A stretch of DNA of 64,000 nucleotides from Dyadobacter sp. CY343 (lineage in GTDB: Bacteria; Bacteroidota; Bacteroidia; Cytophagales; Spirosomataceae), in the NCBI RefSeq assembly GCF_021390335.1, contig NZ_JAJUXK010000005.1:248001-312000 (forward strand), written 5' to 3'. The notes under the pieces are model-generated. The model was not told where the DNA came from and did no database searches. It saw only the letters and a list, made by a program, of their open reading frames with translations. This document shows, one piece after another, positions 33,654 to 43,200 of the stretch. Each line of letters opens with the position of its first letter. Positions within the stretch are counted from its first letter, which is position 1. Made by a program: the position numbers and the translations under genes.

Positions 33654-36266
33654 CTATTCGTTCCGCAAACTTTTTACCGGGTTCAGCAGGGCTGCTTTTA
33701 TGGCCTGGAAGGTAACCGTGACCAGGGTAATCGCCAGCGCACCGAGCATGGCCGCAGCGAAGATCCACCACGAAAGCGTCGTCTGATAGGTGTAGTGCTG
33801 CAACCAGTCGTGCATGAAATAGTAAGCAATCGGGATCGCCAATATGCTCGCAATCACAACCAATATCACAAAATCCTTCGAAAGCATTTGCCACAAATTC
33901 GCCACCGAGGCGCCGAGCACTTTGCGGATTCCGATCTCTTTTTGACGTTGTTCAGCAAAAAACGAAGCCAGGCCGAAGAGTCCGAGGGAGCTGATGAATA
34001 TTGCCAATCCGGCAAATACGCTGGAAAGTTGCCCGATCTGTTCCTCGGCTTTGAACTTTTGATCGTACTCGTCACTGGCAAACTTATACTCAAAAGGACT
34101 GCCAGGATTGTATTTCTTAAAAACGGGTTCAAGCTTCGCCAGCGCCTGCCGGGCGGTGAAGCTTGGGTTGAGCCGGATGTGAATAAAAGCGGCCCACTCT
34201 TCTTTTAGCATATAAATAGTCGGTTGAATCGGCATGAAGGGTGAGCCGGTCACCACGTCACGGATTAACCCGAGCACCGTATATTGTTCACTGTTCCAAC
34301 TGATATTTGTCCCTACCGGCGATTTCAATCCCATAAATTTCACAGCACTTTCATTGAGGACGATACCCAGTTTGTCGCCGGAGAACTGGCGGGAAAAATC
34401 GCGGCCCTGCCTGAACTGCCAGCCAACCGTTTGTCCATATTCGTGCGTGACACCCACCGTCCCGAAATCGCCGAGCTGGTCAGGATCTTTGCCCGGCCAG
34501 CTGAAACTGGCGTCGCTACTCCAGACCTCCGCCGTCGGGCTGGAAGATTCGGCCATATTCACAGCCGCGCCCGTTTGCAGCAGGTCGCTGCGAAGTGCCT
34601 GATCGTGGCTGCGCAGGTCGGCCGTGGTCATAGGGACCGAAAGTAGCCCCGACCTGTCGAATCCTACCGGCCGGTCGCGCGCGTGCTGGATCTGGCGCAG
34701 GACAATGAGCGTGCCAATCACGAGCGTGATGGAAACCGTAAATTGAACCACAACCAATACCTGACGCGGCAATGCCGAAAATCGGCCGGCAATAAAAGTG
34801 CCTCTCAGTACTTTTACCGGCTTAAAGCGAGATAGATACAATGCGGGGTAACTGCCTGCCAGCAAGCCCGTTATCAGCGTAAATCCTAATGCGAATATCC
34901 AGCTTTGCAAATTACCCCAGGGAAATGCGATTTGTTTGTCCGAGATCTGATTGAACCACGGTAAAAACAGCTGCACCAGTATTAATGCTACCACAAAAGC
35001 AAGGGTTGCCATCAATATGGATTCGCTGAAAAACTGGGCGACTAGTTGGGTGCGTACCGAACCGACCGCCTTGCGGATACCCACTTCTTTCGCGCGTTTC
35101 TGCGACCGGGCAGTGGAAAGGTTCATGAAATTAATGCAGGCGAGGAGCAGTACAAATCCTCCGATAATGCCAAAAAGCCAAACAAACTGGATCCGCCCGC
35201 GCACCAGCACACCGTTTTCCCACTCCGAATACAAGTGCCAGCGGCTCATCGGGTGCAAAAATGCCTTGGGGCTAAATCTCGCTTCCTCTTTCGCATGCCG
35301 CGCTTTGATACCTTCAATTTTGGACGTTACCTGCTCAAAAGTTGTTCTTGGGGCGATCTGGACGAAAAGCAGGAATGAATTGTTTCCCCAGTTGGTTTCC
35401 GACCGTTTTACCCAGGGTTCTTCTTCCACAAAAAATTTCCAGGGCAGGAGAAAAGTAACGTCGCGAAATTCAGTCGTATGTGGCAGGTCTTCAAAAATAC
35501 CTGTGACCTTAAAATGATTTTTGTTATCGACTTTGACGGTCTTATTCAGCGCGTTATCACTGCCAAAAAGGGCTTTTGCGACGGATTTCGAGAGTAATAT
35601 GGAAGTAGGATTGTTCAGACTCGTTGCCGAACCTTCGAGCATGCTGACCGACATCATCAACGGAAAATCGGCTTCCACACAATTACCTTTTTTGATCAGT
35701 TTATTATTACCGGCTGAAAGAATGCGGTTTTCCGTCCACGATGACAGGGAAATGCGGCTGAAATCACCGGCATATTCACTTTGCAGCGCCGCGCGCATCG
35801 GCAGCGGCGTCGCGGGCGTGGTGCTCGTAGTTCCGTTGTAGCTTTGGTGCTGCATCACCCGCGCAATGAGATCATAATTTTGGTGGTATTTATTGAATGA
35901 CAATTCGTCCCACATCCACAAGCCGATCAGGATCGCGGTGGTCATGCCGATGGACAGACCGACGATATTGATCGCTGAAAAAGCAACGTTTTTGGCAAGG
36001 TTCCGCCAGGCGATTTTGAGGTAGTTCTGTAACATATCGGCACGGTTGGGTTTAGGGTATGGGTTTGGTTTTGATTTCATTAACACAGGATGCAAAAGGC
36101 TGAGCGTGTCGCAGATATATCTCCATTTCGCCTGTCGTAATCCTTCCGACTTTACCCGTTTTTGAAACAGCTCGTGCAGGTCGCCTTCGAGTTCGTCGAG
36201 CAGATGGGCGGCACAGAACCAGCGTAGGAGCAGGGTGGCCCAGCGGGGCGGTTGAGGTTGTTTCAT
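33654..36266 (-). CDS. FtsX/MacB-type ABC transporter permease with N-terminal PadR-linked domain
   Basis: An 870-residue permease. The first 75 residues (RWATLLLRWFCAAHLLDELEGDLHELFQKR) are the 'permease prefix' domain found in permeases paired with PadR regulators. Two MacB-like repeats follow, each with a periplasmic domain and an FtsX core: helix about 90-115 (AINIVGLSIGMTTAILIGLWMW), the 370-480 block (FGIIGGFVLLLACINFMNLSTARSQKRAKEVGIRKAVG) and the 750-860 block ending in another 'KEIGIRKVLGAS'. No ATPase is encoded nearby, so it relies on one elsewhere. ATG 36266 overlaps the PadR stop as ATGA and is preferred over 36296. Such systems are thought to export small molecules or act on envelope stress; the substrate is unknown. 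Confidence 0.9.
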   Translation of the reverse strand: MKQPQPPRWATLLLRWFCAAHLLDELEGDLHELFQKRVKSEGLRQAKWRYICDTLSLLHPVLMKSKPNPYPKPNRADMLQNYLKIAWRNLAKNVAFSAINIVGLSIGMTTAILIGLWMWDELSFNKYHQNYDLIARVMQHQSYNGTTSTTPATPLPMRAALQSEYAGDFSRISLSSWTENRILSAGNNKLIKKGNCVEADFPLMMSVSMLEGSATSLNNPTSILLSKSVAKALFGSDNALNKTVKVDNKNHFKVTGIFEDLPHTTEFRDVTFLLPWKFFVEEEPWVKRSETNWGNNSFLLFVQIAPRTTFEQVTSKIEGIKARHAKEEARFSPKAFLHPMSRWHLYSEWENGVLVRGRIQFVWLFGIIGGFVLLLACINFMNLSTARSQKRAKEVGIRKAVGSVRTQLVAQFFSESILMATLAFVVALILVQLFLPWFNQISDKQIAFPWGNLQSWIFALGFTLITGLLAGSYPALYLSRFKPVKVLRGTFIAGRFSALPRQVLVVVQFTVSITLVIGTLIVLRQIQHARDRPVGFDRSGLLSVPMTTADLRSHDQALRSDLLQTGAAVNMAESSSPTAEVWSSDASFSWPGKDPDQLGDFGTVGVTHEYGQTVGWQFRQGRDFSRQFSGDKLGIVLNESAVKFMGLKSPVGTNISWNSEQYTVLGLIRDVVTGSPFMPIQPTIYMLKEEWAAFIHIRLNPSFTARQALAKLEPVFKKYNPGSPFEYKFASDEYDQKFKAEEQIGQLSSVFAGLAIFISSLGLFGLASFFAEQRQKEIGIRKVLGASVANLWQMLSKDFVILVVIASILAIPIAYYFMHDWLQHYTYQTTLSWWIFAAAMLGALAITLVTVTFQAIKAALLNPVKSLRNE

Positions 36267-36589
36267 GACCAGGCTATTTTCGGAATATTGTTCCACATCT
36301 GATTACGCAGCTGCCTGGTTTCTTCCAGCGCACGTCGCCCGGTGGCGGTCACATTATATAAGCGCTTACGGCGGCCGCCACGCTCGGAAGTAACCCCGCC
36401 CATTTCAGATTTGACAAGGCTTTTTTCTTCCAGCCGGTGCAATGCAGTATGTACTGCGCCCAGGTTGACCGGGCGGCCGAGCTGCTGCTCGATTTCATCT
36501 ACCACAGCCGCTCCGTACGCGTCCCCGGTACGTATTGCGACGGCAAGTAAAACCACTTCTTCAAACTCTCCCAGGTAAGTACCTTTCAT
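36263..36589 (-). CDS. PadR-family transcriptional regulator
   Basis: A 108-residue winged-helix regulator: 'MKGTYLGEFEEVVLLAVAIRTGDAYGAAVVDEIEQQLGRPVNLGAVHTALHRLEEKSLVKSEMG' with the PadR aromatic/Tyr features and a GGRRKRLYNVTATGRRAL wing. This short subfamily typically precedes FtsX-like permease genes in Bacteroidota and Acidobacteriota. Its stop overlaps the permease start by 4 nt. The track start at 36622 would add eleven unrelated residues, so ATG 36589 is used. It probably represses its own operon, with possible sites at 36686-36723. Confidence 0.88.
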   Translation of the reverse strand: MKGTYLGEFEEVVLLAVAIRTGDAYGAAVVDEIEQQLGRPVNLGAVHTALHRLEEKSLVKSEMGGVTSERGGRRKRLYNVTATGRRALEETRQLRNQMWNNIPKIAWS

Positions 36590-36685
36590 GTCTGCGGTAT
36601 TAGTTATGTAAATGTCTGACAAATACCTTACCTAAGCAGAAAATGGCCTCTGGTGTGTTTTGAAGCGTTTTTTGATTTCCTGGAA

Positions 36686-36723
36686 TGTCCGAATGCGGAC
36701 AGAATTACGTCCGGCTGCGAACA
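36686..36723 (-). promoter_or_regulatory. Tandem 16-bp dyads upstream of padR-permease operon
   Basis: TGTCCG-AATG-CGGACA (36686-36701) is a perfect dyad, and CGTCCG-GCTG-CGAACA (36708-36723) is a second copy with two mismatches between its arms. Their centres are 22 bp apart, two helical turns, about 97-134 bp upstream of the padR start. Such placement fits a pair of dimer sites for an activator or for PadR. No T-run follows, so it is not a terminator of the MFS gene. Confidence 0.5.
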
Positions 36724-36751
36724 GTATTTAAGCTTTCAGGCAAATACAATA

Positions 36752-38011
36752 TCAAACCTGCGGAATCTCTTCGTTGATCTTTGGAGAAATCGTAACGGGC
36801 TGTTTCGCTTTCTTCTTTTTGAGATAGCGCACGTGCATGATACCGATCAGCAATGCCAAAATACCTTGTCCGAACACCGTCGCCTGCACGCCGATATGCT
36901 GAGATAAATAGCTCACGATCAAGCTTCCTATCGGCACGCCGCCCGAATAGGCCATTACGAAAATACTGATCACCCGGCCACGCATCGCAGGGGTGACCAT
37001 CGTCTGGATCATCGTATTGCTGATCGTGGTTTGCGACATCATCCCAAATGCACCGACGGCAATGAATGCGAGGGCAAGCGGGTACAAAGTGGTATACGAA
37101 AACAGGATCAGACCGGTACCGAAAACGAATGTATTAATAGCGAGAATGCGGCTCAGGTTGGTTCCCGGTTTTAATGTGGCGAGGAAAATTGCGCCGGTCA
37201 ATGCACCGAAACCGATGGCGCTGTCGAGCAGTCCGAATGTAGAAGCGGTGCCCCGGAAAACGTCTTTTGCGTAGATGGGCATCAGGCTGGTGAAAGGCAG
37301 TAACAGTAAGCTGACCAGCGCGAGCATGATGATAATGTATCGGATGTCGGGCGTCTGCCGGATGTAGGTCAGTCCTTCTTTGAGCTCGCCCAGTATGTTT
37401 TTAGTGTGTTTAATGGGTTGAAATTTCGGTAACCGGATCAAAAGCAGGGAGCTGATCACGGCTACAAAACTGATTGTATTCGCTGCGAAACAAACCACTT
37501 CGCCAAATCTCTCAATAGCAATACCCGCAATCGCAGGGCCGAGCAGCTTGGAGAGATTGACCATAGACGAATTGAGAGCCAGTGCATTAGGTAAATTTTT
37601 CTTGTCATCTACCAGTTCATAAACAAGAGACTGGCGCGCCGGCACGTCGAATGCATTGATGAGCCCGAGGACGACGCTGAGCGAGATGATCTCCCACACC
37701 GCAAAATTGTCGAAGAAAACCACCAGCGTCAGGGCTAGCGCCTGGACCATGGACAAAATCTGGGTGACGACTAAAACCCGGTACCGGTTATAGCGATCGG
37801 AGACGACACCGCCGAAAGGGGTAAGTACGGCAGACGGAAAAAGTGTAGCGAAAATGCTGACACCGAGCATGAACTTGGAGTGCGTCAGCGAGTAAATTAC
37901 CCAGCTAACCGCCGTTTTCTGCATCCAGGTACCCAAAAGTGAAATCGTCTGCCCCGCGAAAAATAACCTGTAATTCCTGCTTTTGAATGCACTTAATGCT
38001 ACTACTTCCAT
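36752..38011 (-). CDS. MFS transporter, EntS/enterobactin-exporter-like
   Basis: A 419-residue inner-membrane transporter with about twelve helices. 'FKSRNYRLFFAGQTISLLGTWMQKTAVSWVIYSLT' is the N-terminal signature of the EntS/MFS_3 group, with 'GGVVSDRYNRYRVLVVTQ' as the loop-2 motif A and 'FRGTASTFGLLDSAIGFGALTGAIFLA' in the second half. Such proteins export siderophores, drugs or macrolides. An open frame continues 61 codons upstream but translates a heptanucleotide repeat (LLPPSS runs), so ATG 38011 is the start. It lies downstream of and on the same strand as the erythromycin-esterase-like gene, suggesting a joint detoxification role. Confidence 0.9.
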   Translation of the reverse strand: MEVVALSAFKSRNYRLFFAGQTISLLGTWMQKTAVSWVIYSLTHSKFMLGVSIFATLFPSAVLTPFGGVVSDRYNRYRVLVVTQILSMVQALALTLVVFFDNFAVWEIISLSVVLGLINAFDVPARQSLVYELVDDKKNLPNALALNSSMVNLSKLLGPAIAGIAIERFGEVVCFAANTISFVAVISSLLLIRLPKFQPIKHTKNILGELKEGLTYIRQTPDIRYIIIMLALVSLLLLPFTSLMPIYAKDVFRGTASTFGLLDSAIGFGALTGAIFLATLKPGTNLSRILAINTFVFGTGLILFSYTTLYPLALAFIAVGAFGMMSQTTISNTMIQTMVTPAMRGRVISIFVMAYSGGVPIGSLIVSYLSQHIGVQATVFGQGILALLIGIMHVRYLKKKKAKQPVTISPKINEEIPQV

Positions 38012-38104
38012 GAATTTTGTTGATGTGTACCCGCAATATCGGCGCCAAAGCGATCGCAGGATTTTCTGAACAAAATCTGTTCCTTGGGGCAGTTGAGGGA
38101 GGAG

Positions 38105-38143
38105 GGAGGAAGGAGGAAGGAGGAAGGAGGAAGGAGGAAGGAG
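38105..38143. repeat. Heptanucleotide simple-sequence repeat (GGAGGAA)n
   Basis: Five full and one partial copies of GGAGGAA lie in the leader of the MFS gene, 94 nt upstream of its ATG and 33 nt beyond the esterase stop. A polypurine tract of this kind can gain or lose units by slipped-strand mispairing. Since 7 is not a multiple of 3 but the tract is not in a coding sequence, unit changes would alter promoter or leader spacing rather than a reading frame. Confidence 0.75.
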
Positions 38144-38175
38144 TGGCCGGGCAACTGGATTGTTGGCCGGTCCCT

Positions 38176-39141
38176 TCAACGCGAACCGGCACATGGTTTG
38201 GAAGCCGTGGTTTCTCTGATAAAAATCAGGGCGTCGAAATCAGAGCCCGGCACGATGGGCAGCACTCGCGGTTCTTTCCAGTTTGAATAAATATTAGTAA
38301 TATCTTTCGCTGACTTCAACGCAGCCGGCGCGTCGATGAAATCGACAAAAAACGCGTCAGGTTTCGCTTTGCTGAATACAGCTGAAAGTGAGTTTTCCGG
38401 CCCCTTAAAATCGTGACTTTCAAACTGTCCCCCGTTCAGCACGTGCACGCTTCCGGCGTACGTATCCATGCCCAGTGCGTAATATTGTCTGCCGTAATGC
38501 GCTTTGAGGTGAAACCCCATTGCCTTGTATTGCGCCATCGTGGTGTCTTTGGCGAGATGCAGATTATGCGACCAAAGAATACTTTTATGCTGATCTGTTT
38601 TCTGTAATGCGATAAATTTCTCTGCCATCGATTCGTCCCTTCCCAGCGGATCTCCCCAAAATGCTTCGTCGTCAAACCCGATCATTTTCACTCTCTTTCC
38701 TGCCGGCCTGGACGCATTGAACTGCCTGAGCCACTCGCAGAGTTTTAGTATTTCGTCCGCATTATACAGTCCTATCGAACTGAGCGTAATTTTCGGATTT
38801 CCTTCACCCGACTGAATATACTTGTTGAGCGGCTCGATGAAATTGGCAGGAGATTCGAATCCGATTGTGCGGAAATTTTCCCTGGTGACCAGATATTGAA
38901 TGATCTTGCGTTTTTGAAAAAAGAACTCTTGCGTACCGTGAGAAGCTTCCCCCAGCCCCACGATCGTTTTTCCTTTCAGTTTTTCAGATAGAAATGAAAG
39001 TTCATTTTGCGTTGTATCCGTGGAAATAGGATGTGCATTTTTATCGATCCAATCCAAACTATTATCCTGCGCATCAGCACGGAAAGTGTGAATTGTCGAT
39101 AGAAATAGGAAAAATGTCAGAATGCTGCTGGATAACTTCAT
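38176..39141 (-). CDS. Erythromycin esterase-like hydrolase, secreted
   Basis: A 321-residue protein with signal peptide (SSILTFFLFLSTIHTFRADAQ). The erythromycin-esterase core is visible: 'TIVGLGEASHGTQEFFFQKRKIIQYLV' (conserved Glu and His, about 59-85), 'TIGFESPANFIEPL', 'IGFDDEAFW' and 'ILWSHNLHLAKDTT' with a later catalytic-type His. It is shorter than the roughly 400-residue enzymes, and the stretch between the second and third motifs is reduced, so whether it opens macrolide lactones is uncertain; many Bacteroidota homologues have other unknown substrates. It is followed by an EntS-like MFS exporter. Confidence 0.85.
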   Translation of the reverse strand: MKLSSSILTFFLFLSTIHTFRADAQDNSLDWIDKNAHPISTDTTQNELSFLSEKLKGKTIVGLGEASHGTQEFFFQKRKIIQYLVTRENFRTIGFESPANFIEPLNKYIQSGEGNPKITLSSIGLYNADEILKLCEWLRQFNASRPAGKRVKMIGFDDEAFWGDPLGRDESMAEKFIALQKTDQHKSILWSHNLHLAKDTTMAQYKAMGFHLKAHYGRQYYALGMDTYAGSVHVLNGGQFESHDFKGPENSLSAVFSKAKPDAFFVDFIDAPAALKSAKDITNIYSNWKEPRVLPIVPGSDFDALIFIRETTASKPCAGSR

Positions 39142-39150
39142 GCGATTTAA

Positions 39151-39179
39151 TTTATATATAACTTTATTTTATATATAAA
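39151..39179. promoter_or_regulatory. Perfect AT-only palindrome upstream of esterase gene
   Basis: TTTATATATAA (39151-39161) and its exact complement TTATATATAAA (39169-39179) are separated by 7 nt and start 9 nt before the esterase ATG, so they would sit over the translation start or promoter. This is a candidate operator or leader structure; no cognate protein is identified. Confidence 0.5.
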
Positions 39180-39263
39180 CCGAATGGAGTAGCTATCTAC
39201 TTAGTTCTATGGTTTACTGGTCGCGATTTGTGGGGATACAGGATAAGCAGCGCCGAGGCTTAC

Positions 39264-39294
39264 TTACAAAATGAGGAATGATTTATTTATAAAC
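39264..39294 (+). promoter_or_regulatory. Operator-like sequence upstream of gntR (site A)
   Basis: TTACAAAATGAG at 39264-39275 and TTTATAAAC at 39286-39294 match the two halves of the site before susC (40116-40142), with 4 extra bp between them. The shared 12-mer in two promoters flanking a GntR gene suggests autoregulation by the regulator encoded at 39342. Confidence 0.5.
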
Positions 39295-39341
39295 TTCCTA
39301 CCTTTATGTTTACATTTTCACTCACCATCGCTAATCTGCAA

Positions 39342-39980
39342 ATGAAAGAAGACTCACTGGCCAGCAAAGTATACGTTGAGCTTAGAAGGAAAATCTTGTC
39401 CAATCAGTTGGTTTCCGGGATCAGGCTAAAGGAAGATGTATGGGCTAAGAGGATGGAAGTCAACAGGATGGCGGTACGGGAAGCGCTGACGCGATTACTG
39501 GGCGAGAACCTGATCGTTTTTGGTGAAAAGGGCGGGTATTTCGTCAAATCGCTTACGGCGGCTGATATCAAGGAGATCAGGGAATTACGGGAAGTGCTCG
39601 AATTAGGAGCATTAAGGCTGACTTTCCAGAAGACCGATGAAAAGCTGATTAAAAAACTGGAAGAAATATGTGACGATTTTACTTCCATGGTTGCCGGCGG
39701 CTATTTCGGGGGCGCCTGCGAGGCAGATGTGAAATTTCACGAAACATTGATAGACAGCGCGCGGAACAAAAAGCTGATGGACTTGTACCAGTTCAGTAAT
39801 ATCCCGCTGTTTCACCACAAGCTCGGTCAAGCTCAAACCCACATGAATGACTATGAACAGACTGACTTTGAGCACCGTCAGATCGTGCGCGCATTGAAAG
39901 AACACGATTTAAAACTGGCGGAAGAAACGCTTATAAAACACCTGATCCGAGGCGAAGTATCGGTTCTCGACCTCGAATAA
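39342..39980 (+). CDS. GntR-family regulator, FCD (FadR C-terminal) type
   Basis: A 212-residue repressor or activator. Residues about 4-70 are the GntR winged helix (SLASKVYVELRRKILSNQLVSGIRLKEDVWAKRMEVNRMAVREALTRLLGENLIVFGEKGGYFV). The all-helical FCD ligand domain follows (EIRELREVLELGALRL, then 'FHETLIDSARNKKLMDLYQ' and 'EHRQIVRALKEHDLKLAEETLIKHL'), with Asp/His residues that bind a metal and a carboxylate ligand in the family. FCD regulators commonly sense sugar acids, hexuronates or lactate, which fits the sugar-acid-type enzymes downstream. ATG 39342 is chosen; ATG 39306 would add twelve residues. It is 316 bp before susC on the same strand. Confidence 0.9.
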   Translation: MKEDSLASKVYVELRRKILSNQLVSGIRLKEDVWAKRMEVNRMAVREALTRLLGENLIVFGEKGGYFVKSLTAADIKEIRELREVLELGALRLTFQKTDEKLIKKLEEICDDFTSMVAGGYFGGACEADVKFHETLIDSARNKKLMDLYQFSNIPLFHHKLGQAQTHMNDYEQTDFEHRQIVRALKEHDLKLAEETLIKHLIRGEVSVLDLE

Positions 39981-40111
39981 CAATTCCTTCTTACTTTCTC
40001 TCAAAGGCTATTCTGCCAAATTCCTCTTTTACCATATAAAATTTCCCCCTTTCAAAGTCAGGTGACAGATCATATCTGATTTTTTCGGGAAAATATTTGC
40101 CTCTCTATTTT

Positions 40112-40144
40112 TTGTTTACAAAATGAGCATATATTTGTAAACAA
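40112..40144 (+). promoter_or_regulatory. GntR-type operator and -7 element upstream of PUL2 susC (site B)
   Basis: TTGTTTACAAA (40112-40122) and its perfect complement TTTGTAAACAA (40134-40144) form an 11-bp inverted repeat with an 11-bp spacer; each arm contains the GT-N2-AC core of GntR operators. TATATTTG at 40130-40137 matches the Bacteroidota -7 element, so binding here would control the SusC transcript. I find no well-spaced -33 element. The rest of the 316-bp region from 39981 to 40296 shows no other gene. Confidence 0.6.
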
Positions 40145-40296
40145 TATTCTTCTTTTTCATCCGCACACGGGAAACCTGATATAAGCGCAGTTCCGGTCAT
40201 TTCACCAGCAAATGTCCGCGCTGGAAGTAGTGGCCTGACAGTTCTTGATTGTACCGCATACCTAATCCCAAACGCTTTCCAAAACCCAGAAAAACT

Positions 40297-43200
40297 ATGA
40301 AACAAGAGAAATTTTACCATTTTAAGGCAACCTTTTTGCTATTGCTCGCACTTTGTCTTGGCACGTCGGAACGACTTGCGGCGCAGGCAACCAGGCAGAT
40401 CAAAGGTGTGGTGCTGGACAGTTTAAGTCAGACCCCTTTGCCCGGGGTAAGTGTGGTGTTGAAGGGTACTACAAGTGTGGGAACGACTACGGATGCGGAA
40501 GGAACTTATGAGCTGGCGGTGCCTGGTGACTCGGAAACGCTGGTTTTTAGTTTTGTTGGATACCAGAGCCAGGAGATTTTGACAGGAAATCAAACTGTTA
40601 TCAATATCAGTTTGCGGACGGACACGCAATCGCTGAACGAAATCGTGGTAACGGGTTACTCGTCACAGAGAAAGCAGGATATTACCGGCTCGGTTTCGGT
40701 GGTGGATATGAAGGCGCTGAAATCGGTTCCGGCGGGCTCGGCGGTACAGGCATTGCAGGGCCAGGCGGCGGGTGTGAACGTGATCAGCTCGGGGGTACCG
40801 GGTGCGAGCAGTAATATTTTCGTGAGGGGCGTTACTTCTTTCGGAAATACGCAACCGCTCGTCATTGTAGACGGTATCCAGGCGGACCTGAATAATATCA
40901 GTGCAGGTGAAATCGAATCCGTGCAGGTTTTGAAGGATGCCGGAGCGGCGGCAATATACGGGGTGCGCGGTGCGAACGGAGTGATCGTGGTTACGACCAA
41001 AAAAGGCAAATCCGGGCAACCAAGCGTTACTTACGACGGCTATTTCGGTATTCAGCGCCCGCTGGGAGGAAATCCTTTCGACCTTTTGAACTCGCAGGAT
41101 TTCATGAAAGTGATGAATATCGCGACACCGAATAATGGATTGTTTAAAAACGGAATGCCTGATTACCTCTATGCCGGACCGGGCGTTTCAGGGATCGGGA
41201 TGGAGGGTGACCCAGCCGTTGATCCGGGTAAATACAGCTTCGATCCGATCAATACGGCAAATAATTATCTGATCCAGAAAGTAAATAAAACGGGCACCGA
41301 CTGGTTTCACGAACTTTTCAAACCCGCATTAATGACCAATCACAACCTGGCAGTGAGCGGGGGAAATGAAAAGGCGAGCTATCTGTTTTCGCTCGGCTAC
41401 ATTCATCAGAAAGGCACATTGATCGAGACTTACCTGAAACGATATTCGGCCAGGATCAATACCGAATACCGCGTCAACAAGCGGATCAGGGTGGGGGAGA
41501 ATATGAATATTTTCTACGTTGATAACCCGGGTTTTGGCAATCAATCCGAGTTTGGGACGCTCTCGGCTGTTTACAAAATGATGCCTATTGTGCCGGTTTA
41601 TGATATAAAGGGAAACTTCGGCGGAACGTTTGCCGGGCCCGCTTTGGGAAGTAACCAGAATCCGGTCGCGCAGCAAAAACGCACGCTCAATAACCGAAAC
41701 ACTTCGTGGAATATCGTGGGTAATGCTTATGCGGAAGTGGATATCCTCAAAAATCTGACGGCCCGGTCGAGTTTCGGGGTGAATATCAATAATCCTTACA
41801 GCCAGAATTTTAATTATACCCAATACGACAATAAACAGGGAAACAGCAGCCCAAACAGCTATTCGGAGAGCGCGAGCTACAATAATACGATCACCTGGAC
41901 CAATACGCTGACTTATAACAACCAGTTTGGCAAGCACAATTTACAGGTATTGCTCGGCTCTGAGTCGATCAAAAGTATGGGCCGGAGCGTGGGCGGTTCC
42001 TCGCAGAAATTTTTCTCAACGGAATTCGATTACCTGATCCTGGGTAACGGTACAGCCGGTGTGACCAATTTTAGTAATGCGTATGTAAACAGTCTGTATT
42101 CAATTTTCGCGCGGATGGATTATTCTTTCCAGGACAAATACCTGATCGGGGCAACTGTGCGCAGGGACGGATCTTCCCGGTTTGGATCAGAAAGCCGGTT
42201 TGGGGTATTCCCTTCTTTTTCACTGGGCTGGCGCTTGTCGGGCGAGGAGTTTATGAAATCGCTGAACTGGCTGAACGATCTGAAATTCAGGGCGAGCTAT
42301 GGGATATTGGGGTCACAAAATAATGTTACTCCCGAAAATGCCTACACCCTTTTTGGCGGCGGATACGGGAATGCGTATTATGATATTACCGGTTCGAGCA
42401 ACAGCGTCAAGCAAGGTTTTATCCAAACCAGAATAGGAAACCCGAACGCAGGCTGGGAAGAAAATATCGTCTCTAACATCGGAATCGATGCAACGGTGCT
42501 GAATAATAGTCTTGATTTCTCTTTTGAATACTATAAAAAATCCATTAACGGACTGCTCTTCACCCAGCCACTCCCGGCAACTGTCGGAGGTGCCGCTGCG
42601 CCGGTTGTGAACATCGGGGATATTCAGAATAAAGGTTTTGACATCGCGCTCACTTACCGCGGCCGGGTTGGCAATAACCTGCAATACTCGATCGGGACCA
42701 ATGTTACCGCTTACAAAAACCTGGTGATGGATATTCCAAGTCCGGGCTATTTTGAGGGTGTAAGCCAGCAGGGAATGGGGACGCTGGTGCGGAATAAGCA
42801 GGGCGAAGCGGTGAGCTCGTTCTTTGGCTACGATGTGATCAGTTTGTTCAATTCCGATCAGGAAGTGGCGGAAGCGCCGGCACAAACGGGCGCAGCCACG
42901 GGGCGGTTCCGGTACCGGGATGTAAACGGCGACGGGGCGATCACGCCGGATGACCGCACGATGCTGGGCAGCCCAAACCCCGATTTTACCTACGGACTTA
43001 ATCTTGGATTGAATTACAAAGGCTTTGATTTTTCCGCCATATTCTACGGTTCGCAGGGTAATGAGATCGTGAATACCATTCGCTCCTACACCCATTTTTA
43101 CGCAGGTTATGTAGGTAATAAAAGTAATGTGCTGCTGAATGCGTGGACGCCAGAAAATACGAATACGACGGTGCCGAAAATTGAAACGGGCGCGACATTA

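Noticed and set aside
36686-36723. Terminator for the MFS gene
   Set aside because: The dyads are not followed by a T-run on the minus strand, and two regularly spaced copies fit protein-binding sites better.
38012-38194. 61-codon N-terminal extension of the MFS transporter
   Set aside because: It translates the GGAGGAA repeat into low-complexity Pro/Ser/Leu and the MFS fold begins right after ATG 38011.
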